Below, piece after piece: positions 50,935 through 63,562 of a stretch of DNA of 64,000 nucleotides. Every line of letters starts with the position of its first letter. Position 1 is the first letter of the stretch. This DNA comes from Channa striata (Eukaryota; Chordata; Actinopteri; Anabantiformes; Channidae), in contig CM065171.1 in NCBI GenBank assembly GCA_033026295.1, positions 1,426,001 through 1,490,000 on the forward strand, read 5' to 3'. The notes below the pieces were generated by a model, which was not told where the DNA came from, ran no database searches, and saw only the letters and a list, made by a program, of their open reading frames with translations. A program made the position numbers and the translations under genes.

Positions 50935-51130
50935 TCAGTCATAGATGTACCTTTGGTACACTGCAGTTTCAGTGTGATGCTGATGGTTACAAAGCCAGGT
51001 GTTGTTCTCGTCAGGCCAAAGAACCTTCTTTCTGTTGACTTTACAGTCTCCCACATGAAGAGCTGGTGAAGAACCCAGGCACCAGTACGTGCAGTCTCTC
51101 CCAGCTGCTGAAGTGTGTAACTTAAGGGAT
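50935..51130 (-). mobile_element. Possible Tc1-like transposase fragment
   Basis: The minus strand reads NRKKVLWPDENNTWLC, resembling the KKVLWSDET box around the first catalytic aspartate of Tc1 transposases, within a 66-codon frame. Upstream and downstream context is not clearly Tc1-like, so this is tentative. Confidence 0.35.
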
Positions 51131-51489
51131 ATCAAAAGTGCCTTGTCATTCGGTTTTTGAGGACAGCCTGCCTAGGCAGATTTATGAGCTATATTCCTTA
51201 TATTTATTACTATTTATTGACTTGGAAATGTGTTGCATCCATCCCCTAATTTATTATTTACAATTATCTTTGTATGGAGTTGATTGGAGTACTCTTGTCT
51301 TCGGGTGTACTACTGATTTTTCACCTGCCAGATACGTAATGTATTTGTAAGAAGTGTATTTGCTAGAATCCTTCAAAAACACGATCCTTATTTAACTAAC
51401 TGCATAACTTCTAAGACCAGCTGGTCCTTAAACGGGAAATCATTCATCTATCTTTAGAAACACAATATGTACTAAAGGCTTTGTCTTGA

Positions 51490-52145
51490 TCCAGGTATTG
51501 CCAATTACAGACCAATATCCAATCCCTTTATTTCTAAAATACAAAAAGTAGTAGCAAAGCAATTATGTGACCACCTGCACAGAAACAACCTGTCAAGCAG
51601 GTTGTGAAGAAGTTCCACAAGACTCTGTGTTACAACCAATACTTTTTGTCTATGTTATATATATGTCTCCCCTTGGCAACATTATTAGAAAACACAGCAA
51701 ATTTTCACTGCTACGCTGATGACACGCATTTATATCTATCTATAAACCTGATGTAACAAATCAATTAATTAAACTACAAGCATGTTTAAAAGACATAAGG
51801 GACTGGATGACGTATAATTTCCTTCTTCTAATCTGAGATAAAACTGAGGTTTTTGTGTTTGGGCCTGACATTAACTGACATTAACTCTGTGTCTTCTTTC
51901 TCCCTTTGTACTTTTCTTTCTCCCTCTCTGTCTCCGTCTCTCTGTTCCTGTCTTCAGGTGTCCCCGGCTTTGGAGCTGTGTGTCTTCCAGTCCACAGCTA
52001 CTGGTCCTACCAACCTGCCTAATGATTTCTTCTCTCTCTTTACTTTCCACTCACCCCAACCAGTCAGGCACCCTGAGCCTGGTGGGCGGCCAAGCTGAGG
52101 CTACCTGCCCTTGTCCCAGAGCCACTGTTAGTGGAGCAGGGATCT
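51490..52145 (+). mobile_element. L2-like LINE, polymerase part joined to 3' untranslated tail
   Basis: Frames give NYRPISNPFISKI (about 51500-51535), then VPQDSVLQPILFVYV (about 51610-51660), then CYADDTHLYLSI (about 51708-51745), then DIRDWMTYNFLLL and a final VFVFGPDI (to about 51872). There it jumps directly to the 3' untranslated tail, GACATTAACTCTGTGTCTTC (51880-51899). The polymerase C-terminus, with its HWLPI-type motif, is deleted. The same tail begins at 63966 at the end of the window. Confidence 0.8.
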
Positions 52146-52625
52146 TACAAAGCCTCGTCAACCAAACCACCCCGCTGAGTGAAAAACCCAAAACGTACTG
52201 GGGACAAGATCAGCCTGATATTACAGGTTCATGGAGTTTACTGGCTGACTTGTGTGAAAAGGAGGGAAACACAATGGTGACATGTGCCAAAAGTCCATTT
52301 TTTTTTGTTTTACTACATCGTTATAGTCATTTTTATGGTCTGCATTGTTGATCTCCTGCTTGTGATAATAACAGTTAGTGTGTTTGTCATGCAGTAGTGT
52401 AATCAGTGTTTGTTACGTGCTGCTGTTACTTTTTTGTACAGGTGTTGGATTAAAGGTAGTTAAGCATGTGATGCAGTGTTTTTCACCATAAATGACCTGC
52501 ATTTTTTTAACAGGTTATTTCATACTGGCACGATAGAACTGAGTATTCTTTAAATATGTTGTTGTTTTGGACTATCATTATTGCCATTCTTTCTTTCATA
52601 TTGTTTCATATCTGTCTCTCTATCC
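52146..52625. other. Unassigned non-coding DNA
   Basis: May include a little more of the preceding LINE tail. No other feature recognised. Confidence 0.4.
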
Positions 52626-52772
52626 AACTCACATTCACACCTACGCATTATTTAAATTCACCAACTAACCTAACATGCAAGTCTTTGGACTGTGGGAGGA
52701 ACATGCTAACTCCACACAGAACAGCAACAGCCAGCCGGGGCAGGAACCCACAACCTTCTAGCGGTGATGTGG
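52626..52772 (-). repeat. Dispersed repeat with GTGGAGTTTGCATG core, inverted copy
   Basis: ACCAACTAACCTAACATGCA, GTCTTTGGACTGTGGGAGGA and CATGCTAACTCCACACAG are the reverse complement of the repeat at 49683-49934. It is partly deleted between the GGAGGA and ACATGC parts. Confidence 0.75.
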
Positions 52773-53540
52773 CATTGATCTATCATCTCAATTTCTACAT
52801 GCCATGGAACACCAGCTGCTGACTTTTCTATCTTTGGAGACTCAGATTGGGCACCTCTTCCTCGTCCTTTGGCCGCCGTCTGATTTGGCTGGGTGGGGGC
52901 TGCGTTTTGCATTTTCAACCCACGTCATGATTGTTGCCTCCGTAATATGCTTTTGGAGTTTGGGCAGCACTCCATGTGCCTCTCCATACAGTATGTGTCA
53001 TGACAACCTCTGTGCCCAGCTCCGTGATGTGTGGTGAGGTTTGGGTAGGCACTAAGGGGTCAACAGCTGGTTAGTTATTAGTAATTACTGGTAACACTCT
53101 GACAAGTAATGTACTGTACTCAATCTCAGATAACCTAAAGCTCATCAAATATTATGTATATTGATCTGTCACAACTGTCATCAGATATTTTCTAAGCTAA
53201 CATTAGACATTTGAAAAACAAAGCTTACATGTATTAGATGTGCAAAAGAAGCTGTGCTGAGCTGAAACAAATATATTTCACAGTTTCCTGTAAAGTGCTA
53301 TAGTAAATGCATGTGGGTCATTTCTGAACCATGTGTGTAAACATGAGGTAAAAGTTCAAAAGCTGTGCTTGTACATAAAGTCATAAAGGAAAAATAAAAA
53401 TTATGATTTGTGCTAAACAAAAACAAGATACTTACTGCAAATTTGGAACAACAAATGATGATATAAATGTATTTCCAAGATAACATAACATAGAAGCCTT
53501 CACCCATATAAATAACGTAGAAAATGGATATGGGTATTTT
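52773..53540. other. Unassigned non-coding DNA
   Basis: Nothing recognised. Confidence 0.4.
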
Positions 53541-53660
53541 TAAGGTAAGATAATCTTTTATTGATCCCAAGACAGGGAAATTTACAGAAGGGTAGTGATT
53601 AAAAAGTGTTTTTATTAAAAAAGCACAACAGAAAACAGTAAATAAGTATGTATGATGAAT
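53541..53660 (-). mobile_element. LINE 3' tail, inverted
   Basis: AAGATAATCTTTTATTGATC followed by CAGGGAAATTTACAGAAGGG is the reverse complement of a Rex1/CR1-type LINE end, comparable with the ends at 21585 and 48770. Only the terminal piece is clear. Confidence 0.6.
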
Positions 53661-56600
53661 AAAAAAGTTAATTGAGGACTACCTGGTGAGTGATGATTAC
53701 TGAGTGATGAATAAATCACATCAAAGGGGTAAATGAAAAATTTGTGAACAGAAAAAATTCAAAAGCTGCGTGTGACACAAAACTATCTCGAGTCTTATTT
53801 TCCCGAAGCTTTTAACCCTGAAGTTGTTTTCCATGTTACATTAGAGGTGTTAAAAGGTCTCAGATGAGACTTACTAAAAGCCTGAAGATGTTCAGTGACT
53901 GTGACTCAGAACCATTTAGTTTCAGTGTTCAACACTTTATTAGATCATTTCTGAGACAAAGACAAAGACTCTGATCCTGCGTCATTCAACGAGGGTCTTT
54001 ACATACTGAAACACATCAGGGGATAAAATGATCAAAGGACTGTTCAGCTCTCAGTGCAGGAACATGTGAAACTATTTTGCAAAATGAATCTTTTTCATTT
54101 TACAAGTGATATCAACTGCCAGAAATGACACTAAAAACAATAGTCTAATTATTATTTATATTATTAACAGTCTAATTAAGTTATGTACGAAATCAATTGG
54201 AAAGCAATTTTGTCTTTATTTCATCAAAATATACATTTCTTTTTCGGGGGTTGTTCAGGCAATTCTTTGCTCAGTGGTTGAGTCTCCTCTGAACCACTCC
54301 TGACTATGGGCCCGGGGTGCACAATATCAGTCTCAGTCTCAGCAGGGCGGCCACTTTGAATCCAGGATAAGACTGCCCATTTTAACTAATGTCACTGAAG
54401 TGATCTGATGTAGCTGTCAGAAATATGATTTCATTATGCAGATTAATAGTGACAGTGTGGATTTTACTGCAATAAACACAGAGCAGCACATCTTTGACCT
54501 CCTACAAATAATGTCAACAGCTGTTGTTTCAGGTGAGCTGCTCTAATCAAGGTCTGTATGAACAGTATGAGAGAACTGACAATATAAATACAAAAGGACA
54601 AAGTCGAGTCTGAAAAAAAGGCATAATTTGTCATCCCTAGTAAAGGGCTATGTCCATGGTAGGCCACACACACGGGGACCGAACGTCAGGTTGTCCTGCT
54701 GGGAGGTTACTGAGTCGTAGCGGTGCAGCACAGCGCACAGCAGTTCTCCTAATTGAGTTTACACACCAGCGGAAGGAGTGTCAGGGCAGCTCCCTGCAGA
54801 GGCTTGTTCAACGCAGGGTCACTGGCTCACTTCAGAGGAGCCAACATCGGGACGGTAATACAAAGAGTAAACCGCCATCCCAACTGACAACCAGCTGTAG
54901 TGGCAGAAGTGATTTGCCGCTGGAGCAGCTCGGGGTTTGATCACATCAACAAGGTTGGAAGATATGATTTGTTTAACTGTAGTGAGCGAGCACAAATAGT
55001 TCAGCAGTGGTTCTGATAACATATTCAACATTAAGACCAGTAAATATGCATCACTGAAATGGGGCATGACTTAGTCCATCTTCACTGGAAATCCTTATTT
55101 TAACACCACTCTTTGCATTAAACATATATCAGTCAGTCAGTAGATTTACTGACACAGATCATGTTTCAAGGAAAAGTGTGAGTCTGTGTCAGTTTACTAG
55201 CCAGTTTGCTGTTATTAGATTTATATATTTTGATATTAAAGATCATTTTAATATTCTAGAGTTGGTCTTATTCATAGTGAGAACAAACGTCTTGACTCAT
55301 TGACAGTAACTGCATTACCACAATCTTGGTGCTGCTGTGGCATTTTAATATCAAATACTTCAGGAAAAAGTTCAGGCAGCTTCTCCCTGATGCAGCAAGG
55401 TTGGGTCTTTCACAGGGGAGAAGTTTGAAGACTTTGTCTCTGTGTATGTCACACTGAGGTAGCGAGAGTCTGGCTGGTGCGGCGCTGCTGTCTGATTGAT
55501 TTATTTGTTTTGTCAGCCGAGTCGCTGCACACATTTTTATATCACAAGTTTTATTGTTTGAGCAGAGGGAGGAGAGAAAGTCAAAGGGAAAAAAGTCCAA
55601 GGGAAGTCACAAAAAACTGACACAGAGATTCGAGCTGAGTGGTTAAAAAAATCGCATTTGCTGCCAATGTTCCAGCTAAAGTTAGAAAAAACCTACAGTA
55701 AACACAGCAGTGACGGTCTCTGCTCAGGTGCAAAATCATTTCTACGTTTATCTGTTCCGTTGCTGTAAATGTGACACCTTGAGGAATGGAACTTAGAGTT
55801 ACTGCTCAAAGTCAAAGGTCAAGGTCAAGGCTATGACCTCCAATCTGTCTATTCTTGTAAAGACAATGTTACAGGAAAGCAAATATCCTCTGATACAGTT
55901 CAGCCGACTATTAGCCAACAGGGAGCAATAGGGTTCCAATGGAAACCAAAGCAGAGTCACAGTTTACTACACAACACGGAGAAATTATTATTGTTGAGGT
56001 TTTCAAGTTTTTTAATTGTGATTTTAGGAGCCCAGCTGTATTTGCTAATGTATAAACAATGCAGTGTGAGCGATGTCCTTCTTCACACACTTCCTTGTGT
56101 AGTGCTTAATGATTTGAAACCCAAAATTCAAAACAGAAAGCTGTAAAATGCGACATAAAACGCTAACTGTCTTCATAACACACACAATGGAACCATCTGT
56201 CTGCCAGTTATCGTCCAATCAAATTTAGGTGTACGGACAGGGTCAAGATTTATCCTTCTAACTTGTGTCACACACTCTGTGGGAAATAGAAGCATTGAGA
56301 TGTTAATATAGTTTTCTGCATCATATTTGTGCACAGCTTCATGTTTTTATGAATATAAAGCTTATGGTGGAATGCACAATTTATGCACACATTTCCAATA
56401 ACTAATTAGTTCTATAAGCACAAAAATATTTTTACTAAAAATGTGCAAACATTTTTGTTAGGGGTTTTAATTATTTCTGGAACCAGGACATCGATGTGGC
56501 TCCATTTTGAGCCCACATTAGTGGCGGATACAGAACAAAACTGTCCAGTCGGGACAGAGCATGTGAATAACGTGCAAACAACAAGCTCAGATCAACACAG

Positions 56601-59600
56601 TCCAAGAACTACGGCTTCACCAGAGCCCAGCTACAGGCTAATGCTTTGTATGTGAAAACGCATAGCAGCTCACTCTGATGATGACAAAGTTCCAATCGAA
56701 AACCGGAAAGGCTGAAGTTGGAGAGACATGGGGATTAAAATAGGGGAGTAAGTCTGAAAACAAAGACACTGATGTTGGCAGTATTGAAAATGAACATTGT
56801 ATCTATATTGGAGAATAAAACGTGGCCCATCCTGCCTGTTCTATGAATTTATTCTTTATGATTCTTATATTTCTATATGTTAGCTGTCAGTGATGGTTCC
56901 CACTTCCTTCAGTAAAGCGATTTACTGTCATAGAAATATTGTATCAGTTTTAAGACTTCAAAATATAGCACACAAGCAGCAAAACAGTAACATACAGCAA
57001 TTCTCAAATGCCATTGTATGTGAAGCTGTGCATGATCTGGATCTATGAGCAGTTTTCTGTCTGTTTGTGTTGTTGTTAATAAGGGCTGTTAATAGCCATG
57101 AATGGACTTTTATTAACAAGTGATGATCTCAGTATGTAACCAAAGCTCTGGACTGATAAGGCCATGACTGTTCAGGACCATACGATGCAGGCTGGGTTCT
57201 TAGTTACACAAGCAGGATGAAGACTGAGTTGTTGTCACAGCAGACATGGTCCTACAGTTTGACTTTAACAAAAGTGGACGAAAGGTAAAGATTACAACAG
57301 AAACTAAAATAAAACATCACTTATCAAGATTTTGATGCTTTGGAACATTGATATAAATGTGTCACGTAAACAACGACCATTTTGCCACTAAATTTTGTAC
57401 TAAAAATCCACTGTGGACCATTCACGTACTGAATTCCACGACAATCTGACCAGCAATTACAGGACAAGCATCCTGCTACACAAGCCAAGATTTATACTGA
57501 GCTACTATAAATAACATATCAAACTGCATTTTTTTTTACTTATAACTGCCAACTAAACAAAAGATGTTGAGTTACTAATTTAATGTAACTTACAGTAAAC
57601 TCAATCCCCTGGCAATGGAAATTTTGAAAAATGTGTTTGACCACAAGTGAAGAAATTAAAGAGGGGAAAACACCAACAAGATGATGGTTGTACAAATTAT
57701 CACAAAGTAAAAAAAACTAATCCAATTAAAATTTCACACATAGCTTTTTCTTCTACTTGCTGCCACATTTCTAATGTTCTATACAAAATGGGCCTGGATG
57801 GAAAATAGTGTGTAGTGCTTCAGATCAAGATCAGGTTGTTCTCAAACACAAAAGTGTGACTAAAACACAGAATGATATACTGTGACATAAAAGCATGTCT
57901 AATCTCACATTTTCAAACAGACTTTCAGGATCTTAACATATTTCTGAATGTAATTGCAATGCTTTTAAATTTTTGTATATCACACATTCCTTCATTCGTG
58001 TCCTTTTTGTGCGTTTTTTAGAGGCTCTCGCTGAACAATGTGTGTTTGGCTGTTTCATTGTGTCTACATCCTTGCTTGCACTTTAAATGTAACATAACAC
58101 AACATGGCTCTTAAGATAATTAAGAGATACTTGAAGATATAAGAACCATAGAGACGACTATAAATAGAACACAGCGGCGAGTGGGTGCTGGAGAAATGCA
58201 GGATTAATTGAGGCCACGCCAGCCCTCACTCACTCATTGTGATCCACTTTAAGCTATAGCCAAACTTTCCGGAACATCTAATCTAAAGGACGCGGCAGGT
58301 CACGAGCGTGGTGCGCGGTGAATACAGAGCGGTCTAATCCAGCTCCTGTGGGACTGAGGCACAGCTGCAAGACAAATGGAAGAACAACTTCCTAGATCAA
58401 CTGCTCAAACAGCCGTTAAAGGTGTTTTCGTACCTTCGTTGTTGAGTGCGTTTCAGTCAAACTCTGGTTTCTTTGCACAGGTCTGAACACCACAACTGCA
58501 ACTAGGTGCAGTCCAAAACGGCAGCACTTTACCTGATCTGGTCTCCATCTCGTCAGCCTAAAACCTTGGTTGGTTTATCGTCCAGATAACAACAGGCTTA
58601 TGATCAAATGCTGACTGTGCTGCATTTTTTCCCTCAAAGCAGTATATATTGTATAGAACAGGATCTATTTCCTGTGTTCCCACTTTCCGGTTGGATTTCT
58701 TTGCGTGTGGAAAAAAATCACCAAGTCTACAAACTGATTTAGGACAACAAACAAACTATGGAAAACACCAACTGTTCAGCCAGTTAAATCCCAGCATGTG
58801 TGTTGTTCAGTATTTACATTCTAACTGGACAGTTGGTGTCTGATGTGTCTACCACCAGCACATTCTGATACGCTGCAGCAAATCCTCCATGACAGAATGG
58901 AAGACAGTTTATTGACGTGTACCTCACATGTAAAGGGACCAAACCTGGACTTTTCACAATGATAAGATACAAGTAGGTACTATAACCAAGAAATGAACAG
59001 AAGTCAGCAGCGGACCCATCGACACCTTGTGTGACGTCAAACTCACAGAACAGAACTGGCAGCAATGCCAAGATTTTCACTTCTGTATAGGGCTGGGAAT
59101 CTTTGACAAACTCATAATGAGATTCGATTTTGATTCTTGGTATCCTGTTCGCGAAACAACAATGATTCATTTCATAAAGCGAATCACTGAGCTGCACATG
59201 GAACATACATTATAGTTAAACTAACTGGTTCTGTATATACTGTATATGTGGAAAAGATTGTGACTGGTATACTGCAAAATTGTAAATGCATAAATGTTAA
59301 TTAAATACAAAATAATACAGTTTAAAGACTTGTGTTTTAAACATTTGGGGAAAAGACAAAAAATGTAAACGGCTGTATGAATAAAACAATTTTTTAATCC
59401 GTAGCCAGAAGCCAAAATCGACACAAGTGATCCAGATCTAATATCAGAGAACTCTGGGTAAGACAACTGCTAAAACGACCATCTCCTCTTTCCATTACAC
59501 AAATGATGCATCTTCCTGTCATCATCACGGTGCTGATGGATGAGCGTTATGAGAGGCTCTCCAGTGGCTGCGTGCTCTAACGAGGTGTGGGGGGTCTCAT

Positions 59601-60364
59601 AAGAAGTCGGTTCAATGGTGTGTCACCCATCACATGGCGTTTTTGAGAGGCCTAAGCAGGTCAGGCCTTCAGGAGGGAGGGCTGTGCTGCTCAGACAACA
59701 AACATAGCTCAGGGTGAACAGAGCCAAGTCAGCAGCAGAGGGGAGAATGAAGTTTTTAAAAACCAGTCAGATGGAAAAACGAGAGAGTGAAGAGGGCTAA
59801 ATTAGAGGATGAGGAAGAGGAGAGATTCAAGCCAGCTGATTGGCAGAGCTCCAGAGCTGAGGAAAAACAGAGCTGACAACTTGGAGTGAATGGCCACACT
59901 GTCTGTGTGTATGAATGAGCTTTTCAGCCTCCTGTGTATCTGCACATACACACATATGCACATATGAAGCATGCCTGCTGCAGAAGTGACAGCCTGCGCC
60001 GCTGCAGTTTGGCATGTGGGGGCACACAATAATCTTCTCACTCCTAAAAAGATTAGGCTGAAATACTAGAGCTGAAGGTGGAACTGTGTGTGTGTGTGTG
60101 TGTAGAGAGAGATAAACAGATGAACAATGAACAAAGTTGCAGAGCTGAAGAGAACTGAACCTTTGAGGAAACCGAAACCCTCAAAAACCGGGGAAACGTC
60201 AGCAACAGGTAACAACACAAGAACAAATATTGCAAGAAGACAAATCATTTACTGGTAGCAGGAAATCGATTGAAACATACTTTTAAGTATGCAAATCTTC
60301 ACCATGTTTGATGGTTTTTTTACTTGAACTCATTAATATGTGTGTAAGAATCAAGAACTGCACG
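53661..60364. other. Long unassigned region, few repeats
   Basis: The longest stretch of the window without identifiable transposons. It includes a minus-strand 130-codon frame (58814-59206) with no recognised domain, a MEF2-site-like CTATAAATAG at 58158-58167, and a TG run at about 60086-60105. The high proportion of unique-looking sequence could harbour conserved non-coding elements, which I cannot test here. Confidence 0.4.
58158..58167. promoter_or_regulatory. MEF2-consensus / TATA-like site CTATAAATAG
   Basis: Perfect match to the MEF2 consensus and also TATA-like, in a less AT-rich stretch of unique-looking sequence (about 58150-58420). No transcript or gene start is recognisable beside it, so function is speculative; a 10-base match is expected by chance occasionally. 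Confidence 0.2.
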
Positions 60365-60400
60365 CTACAAGCACGAACTACAAGCACGAACTACAAGCAG
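60365..60400. repeat. 13-base short tandem repeat
   Basis: CTACAAGCACGAA repeated about 2.7 times. Confidence 0.85.
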
Positions 60401-60779
60401 GTAAAGAACTACTTGATCAAGCTAAGATGATAGACCCACCGCAGTGACTGAACAGACATACAGTGGGTAAAGCGATCAAGCAAAAATTTCCCAGGAGGAG
60501 ATTTTTTTCATTATTGTAAGATGATACTCTTCAGTTTTTCCATCCATCCATTCAATTTTGTTTGTGTTTTGTTTAGGCCACATTCAACACAAAATTTTGT
60601 AGTTATGGCAAAACACGTACAGCATTTAATAAAGAATTTAGGTAAAAAGGGGTGAGCTGTTGTGCAATAAGCCAGAAGGAAGCCCTCTCCAGTTGCTCGA
60701 TGATTTTAGCACAAAACTCAATTACTATTCAACATATTGAGAGAAAAAGGTTGGTGAAGTTTAACTTAAAGCTCAGGAG
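60401..60779. other. Unassigned DNA before the L1-like fragment
   Basis: May contain the degraded start of the L1-like ORF1 region, but nothing clear is readable. Confidence 0.35.
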
Positions 60780-61930
60780 CAGGATGACGAGAGAGGTGAA
60801 CCAAGTAGAAATGCAGAAAAAGGGCCACACACAATGAAACAGGCCCGAGTCGACTCCATTTGAAGCTGACACACCTCAAGTCAGAGATTTGCGACGAAAT
60901 TGAAACTGAAATTACGGAGGTCGCCACTTCCCTTAGAGGGGAGCTGGCAGCGTTAAAAGCCAAAAACGAAACAGCGCTAACAGCGAAGCAACACACAGAA
61001 CCCTACTGTTAAAGATATAGCAGTGACGGCTAATGGCTCCTCAGATAGACTCCTGGATTTGAAAAAATAGTTAAGAAACATTCTAGAGAAATGCAGACCC
61101 TCGCAAATAAATGGATGGAATGGGATGGTCACACAAAACAACAGTATCTCAGAGGAAGAGAATGAGCAGAAAACCAAAAGAAGCGCAGAATCTGATCGAG
61201 GTACTGGTTATAGCCCAAGCGTGTTCCCAAGCTACCACAGAACATAGCGGTACTTGTGTTGGATACTGAGACGCCAATAACGAAGTCTACAAATGAGATC
61301 TGCAAATGTAGGCACGACCTCATTATAAGGAAAGGGTCATTAAAATTTTTATCCTAATTCTGTAATTTTACTTTGTGCATAAACGTTATTGAGCTTACCC
61401 CTCCAAAAACTCAAATAAGATAAAGTTTGCTGGGTTTTTTTTGGGGGGGGTGGATTGAATTAATTACAACCAGGAGCTACATAACATGGATAAAGACAGA
61501 AAGGCTTAGATACAGACCAAACCAATTACACTAGTAATTATTTATTTGACAAACTGTGATGATCCAGAATATTTTTAGGACGATTTCAGTTTAATTACAG
61601 ACATTTCAACCACACGTTTTATAACTGGAGGGACCTCAGTTTGGTTTTAGACACATATCTTGTTAGATCCTCCTCCAAATAATTCAGCTAATTTTTTGAA
61701 TTCATATATTACTAACACAAATTAATTTAATGTCGGGATGATTTTAAATACAACTGGTTAAGAATACTCTTTCCATGCTTGAGCAAACAATGTTTAAACC
61801 AAAATTGTGAATGCCAAATGTCATAACTTTATCAAATATCAATATTATTATCTCTGACCACTGCTCTATGACAGTTACCCCGGTGCTGCTTGAGGTAGCG
61901 AGTGTAGCTGATACAAGTCCCCTGTCTTTC
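60780..61930 (+). mobile_element. L1-like LINE, ORF1 and endonuclease relics
   Basis: Around 60885-60985 the plus strand reads EICDEIETEITEVATSLRGE and LAALKAKNETALTA, the coiled-coil part of a fish L1-type ORF1. From about 61500 to 61900 it gives degraded endonuclease: a TRFITGGTSVWF-like piece where GGDFNLVLD is expected, LDPPPNNSANFLNSYITNTN, EYSFHA, and ISDHCSM-T at the end, with many stops and frame changes. The gap between (61020-61500) is poorly conserved and contains a T8G8 run at about 61435-61450. Polymerase is absent. Confidence 0.7.
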
Positions 61931-62032
61931 ATTTATTATGAACATTCTCAAAAAACTTGAATATTTCAGTTATTGTAATTCTTCAGATGGACATGACTTT
62001 GTTGTGTGATTTTAAATTGAAGTGTATATTTT

Positions 62033-62034
<2 letters not shown>

Positions 62035-62074
<40 letters not shown>

Positions 62075-62095
62075 GTGTGTGTGTGTGTGTGTGTG
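62035..62095. repeat. Compound (TA)n(TG)n microsatellite
   Basis: TA run at about 62035-62068, one imperfection, then TG run at about 62074-62095. Confidence 0.95.
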
Positions 62096-62194
62096 AAAAA
62101 AATAAGAAAAAGAGCAAGATCCTGTGGGACTTCCAGATACAGACTGAAAAATAATGGCCAAAAAAAATATAAATAATAATATAAATATTCTTAA

Positions 62195-62241
62195 GTATCA
62201 TCCATCAAATACTCTCAGAGAACATTTCCAGAGCCTTTATA
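62195..62241. repeat. 47-base direct repeat, copy 1
   Basis: Identical to 62536-62582. It pairs with a second repeated string (62349-62379 and 62626-62656, 31 bases) in the same order, but with different spacing (107 versus 43 bases). Confidence 0.95.
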
Positions 62242-62309
62242 TTTACTAAGGAGATCTATTTTGGTGATAGGACCATCCACTTATATGTGTTAGGGTTCTC
62301 TAGGTGTGT

Positions 62310-62535
62310 GGATGCAGTTTGAAGCAGGAATGAGATGGCATCCTCTGTGCACCTGTTGGTTTTATAGGCAAACCAGTGCTGTTCCAGGTCGGCAGGAATG
62401 AAGGCCTTAATATATTACCAGTCTCTCAAAGCATCTCATGAATATCGTAGTTAATGCAACAGGCTGATCATCATTCAAGCATGTGACTGCTGTGCACTTT
62501 GGGACGGTAATGATGGTAAGACTCTTCAAGCAGAT
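62310..62535 (-). mobile_element. Rex1/CR1-like LINE, reverse-transcriptase fragment
   Basis: On the minus strand the sequence reads a degraded ND-QPVALTTIFMRCFERL (about 62485-62430) followed by DL-QHWFAYK-N-CTED (to about 62330). This matches the YRPVALT…K-FERLV and QFAY motifs of Rex1/CR1 polymerase. It is truncated at both ends. The N-terminal part of the same domain probably lies at 63200-63365, separated by other repeats. Confidence 0.75.
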
Positions 62536-62656
62536 GTATCATCCATCAAATACTCTCAGAGAACATTTCCAGAGCCTTTATAACTCTATTTTAGTGGCCT
62601 CCTTCAGTGACTTGTTGAATGGCACGCACCTGTTGGTTTTATAGGCAAACCAGTGC
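62536..62656. repeat. Partial duplication of the 62195-62379 segment
   Basis: 62536-62582 repeats 62195-62241 exactly (47 bases). 62626-62656 repeats 62349-62379 exactly (31 bases). The spacer is 64 bases shorter, so the later copy has an internal deletion or a different join. Confidence 0.9.
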
Positions 62657-62745
62657 GTTCATGGCTGTGACTCTGATCTGTTTGTCCTGCTGATCTTCAC
62701 TATCTCTCATTTCCGCTCTGATCGCCCTATTTCTATCTCTACAGA

Positions 62746-62900
62746 GGGGGCCGACTGAGGCGCAGAAGGTAGCACCATCATCAACCAATCCTACAGTTGC
62801 TGGCTTGATCCCTGGCTCCTGCAATCATGTGTCAAAGTGTCTTTGAGCAAGACACTGAACTGAAGTAGAAAAGTGGTATTTAAGTGCAGACCATTTACAC
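62746..62900 (+). repeat. Short tRNA-like dispersed repeat
   Basis: GCTGGCTTGATCCCTGGCTC (B-box-like), GTGTCTTTGAGCAAGACACT, and AAGTGCAGACCATTTACAC at the 3' end, shared with 32268-32286. Confidence 0.7.
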
Positions 62901-63199
62901 TGCTCCACCTAATTAGTCTCAACTTGTTTTAATTGTTGCCTCCTCTTTACCATTTACCACTCTACAATTCTACAAGTTTTGCGCCTGTTTTACATGAAAT
63001 CTTTCTTTGTTTAATCTTTTTTCAGGTTACGGTTAGACTCGACACTGCTACCTGTCCCTCCGGTCTCCTCTGCAACATGAACCTCTCCATCAAACTACTC
63101 CACCTCTTTTGCAATCTCCCTTTTTTGATAACAACCTTTCCATCCATTCATCCTTTCTGGTTTCTGGGTCCCTTAAAACTAAGAATCAGTGAACACAGC
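62901..63199. other. Unassigned DNA between LINE fragments
   Basis: A plus-strand 90-codon frame is open (62933-63205), but its sequence is low-complexity (serine, leucine and proline rich) and not recognised. Confidence 0.35.
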
Positions 63200-63365
63200 G
63201 GCTAGTTTATGTGCACATGCCTTTAGGGTCCAATTTGGGACCTCATGCAGACCAGTTGCTTTTCTGCCATTGATTTTAAGCATGGCCTGCTTAACCTGAT
63301 ATTGGGGCAAGATAATCGGTTGCCTCTCCTTTCTGTGGAGAGTTTCTGGTGTGTAATAGATGTTG
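63200..63365 (-). mobile_element. Rex1/CR1-like LINE, start of reverse transcriptase
   Basis: Minus strand reads YYTPETLHRKERQP, then QVKQAMLKINGRKATGLHEV and TLKACAHKL. This is the conserved entry to the polymerase (…INPRKA-GPD-V-GR-LKACADQL). It is in the right order and strand to belong with 62310-62535. Confidence 0.75.
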
Positions 63366-63389
63366 ATTAAGGGTGACGGGTGTAGGAGG

Positions 63390-63562
63390 CGGCACTGCTT
63401 GTACAGTGGTCTGTGGACTTAGTTTGTAACTTAGACAAGGTCAAAAACAGGAAAACCATGTGTTAAGAGAAGATCAAGAGTGTGCCCATGTTCTTGTGTG
63501 GGGTCGCACACAAACAGTACAAGATTAAAAATGTCAATGACGTTTAAAAAGTCTTTGGCCAA
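63390..63562 (-). mobile_element. L2-like LINE endonuclease fragment
   Basis: Minus strand reads AKDFLNVIDIFNLVLFVCDP, then THGFPVFDLV, with EHGHTLDLLL between. This is the TH--GHTLDLV motif of the LINE endonuclease. It stops abruptly at 63562, where a plus-strand LINE fragment begins. Confidence 0.75.

Noticed and set aside
58814..59206. 130-codon minus-strand frame
   Set aside because: No family recognised and no splice or promoter context. Part of it (about 59090-59150) resembles simple AT-rich dispersed repeat text.
60066..60248. Signal-peptide-like minus-strand frame (MICLLAIFVLVLLPVADVSP) as the missing first coding exon of adamtsl3
   Set aside because: No good splice donor ends it in phase 0, as the exon at 44599-44718 requires, and the frame runs into a TG microsatellite. 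Hydrophobic starts occur by chance in AT-rich DNA.
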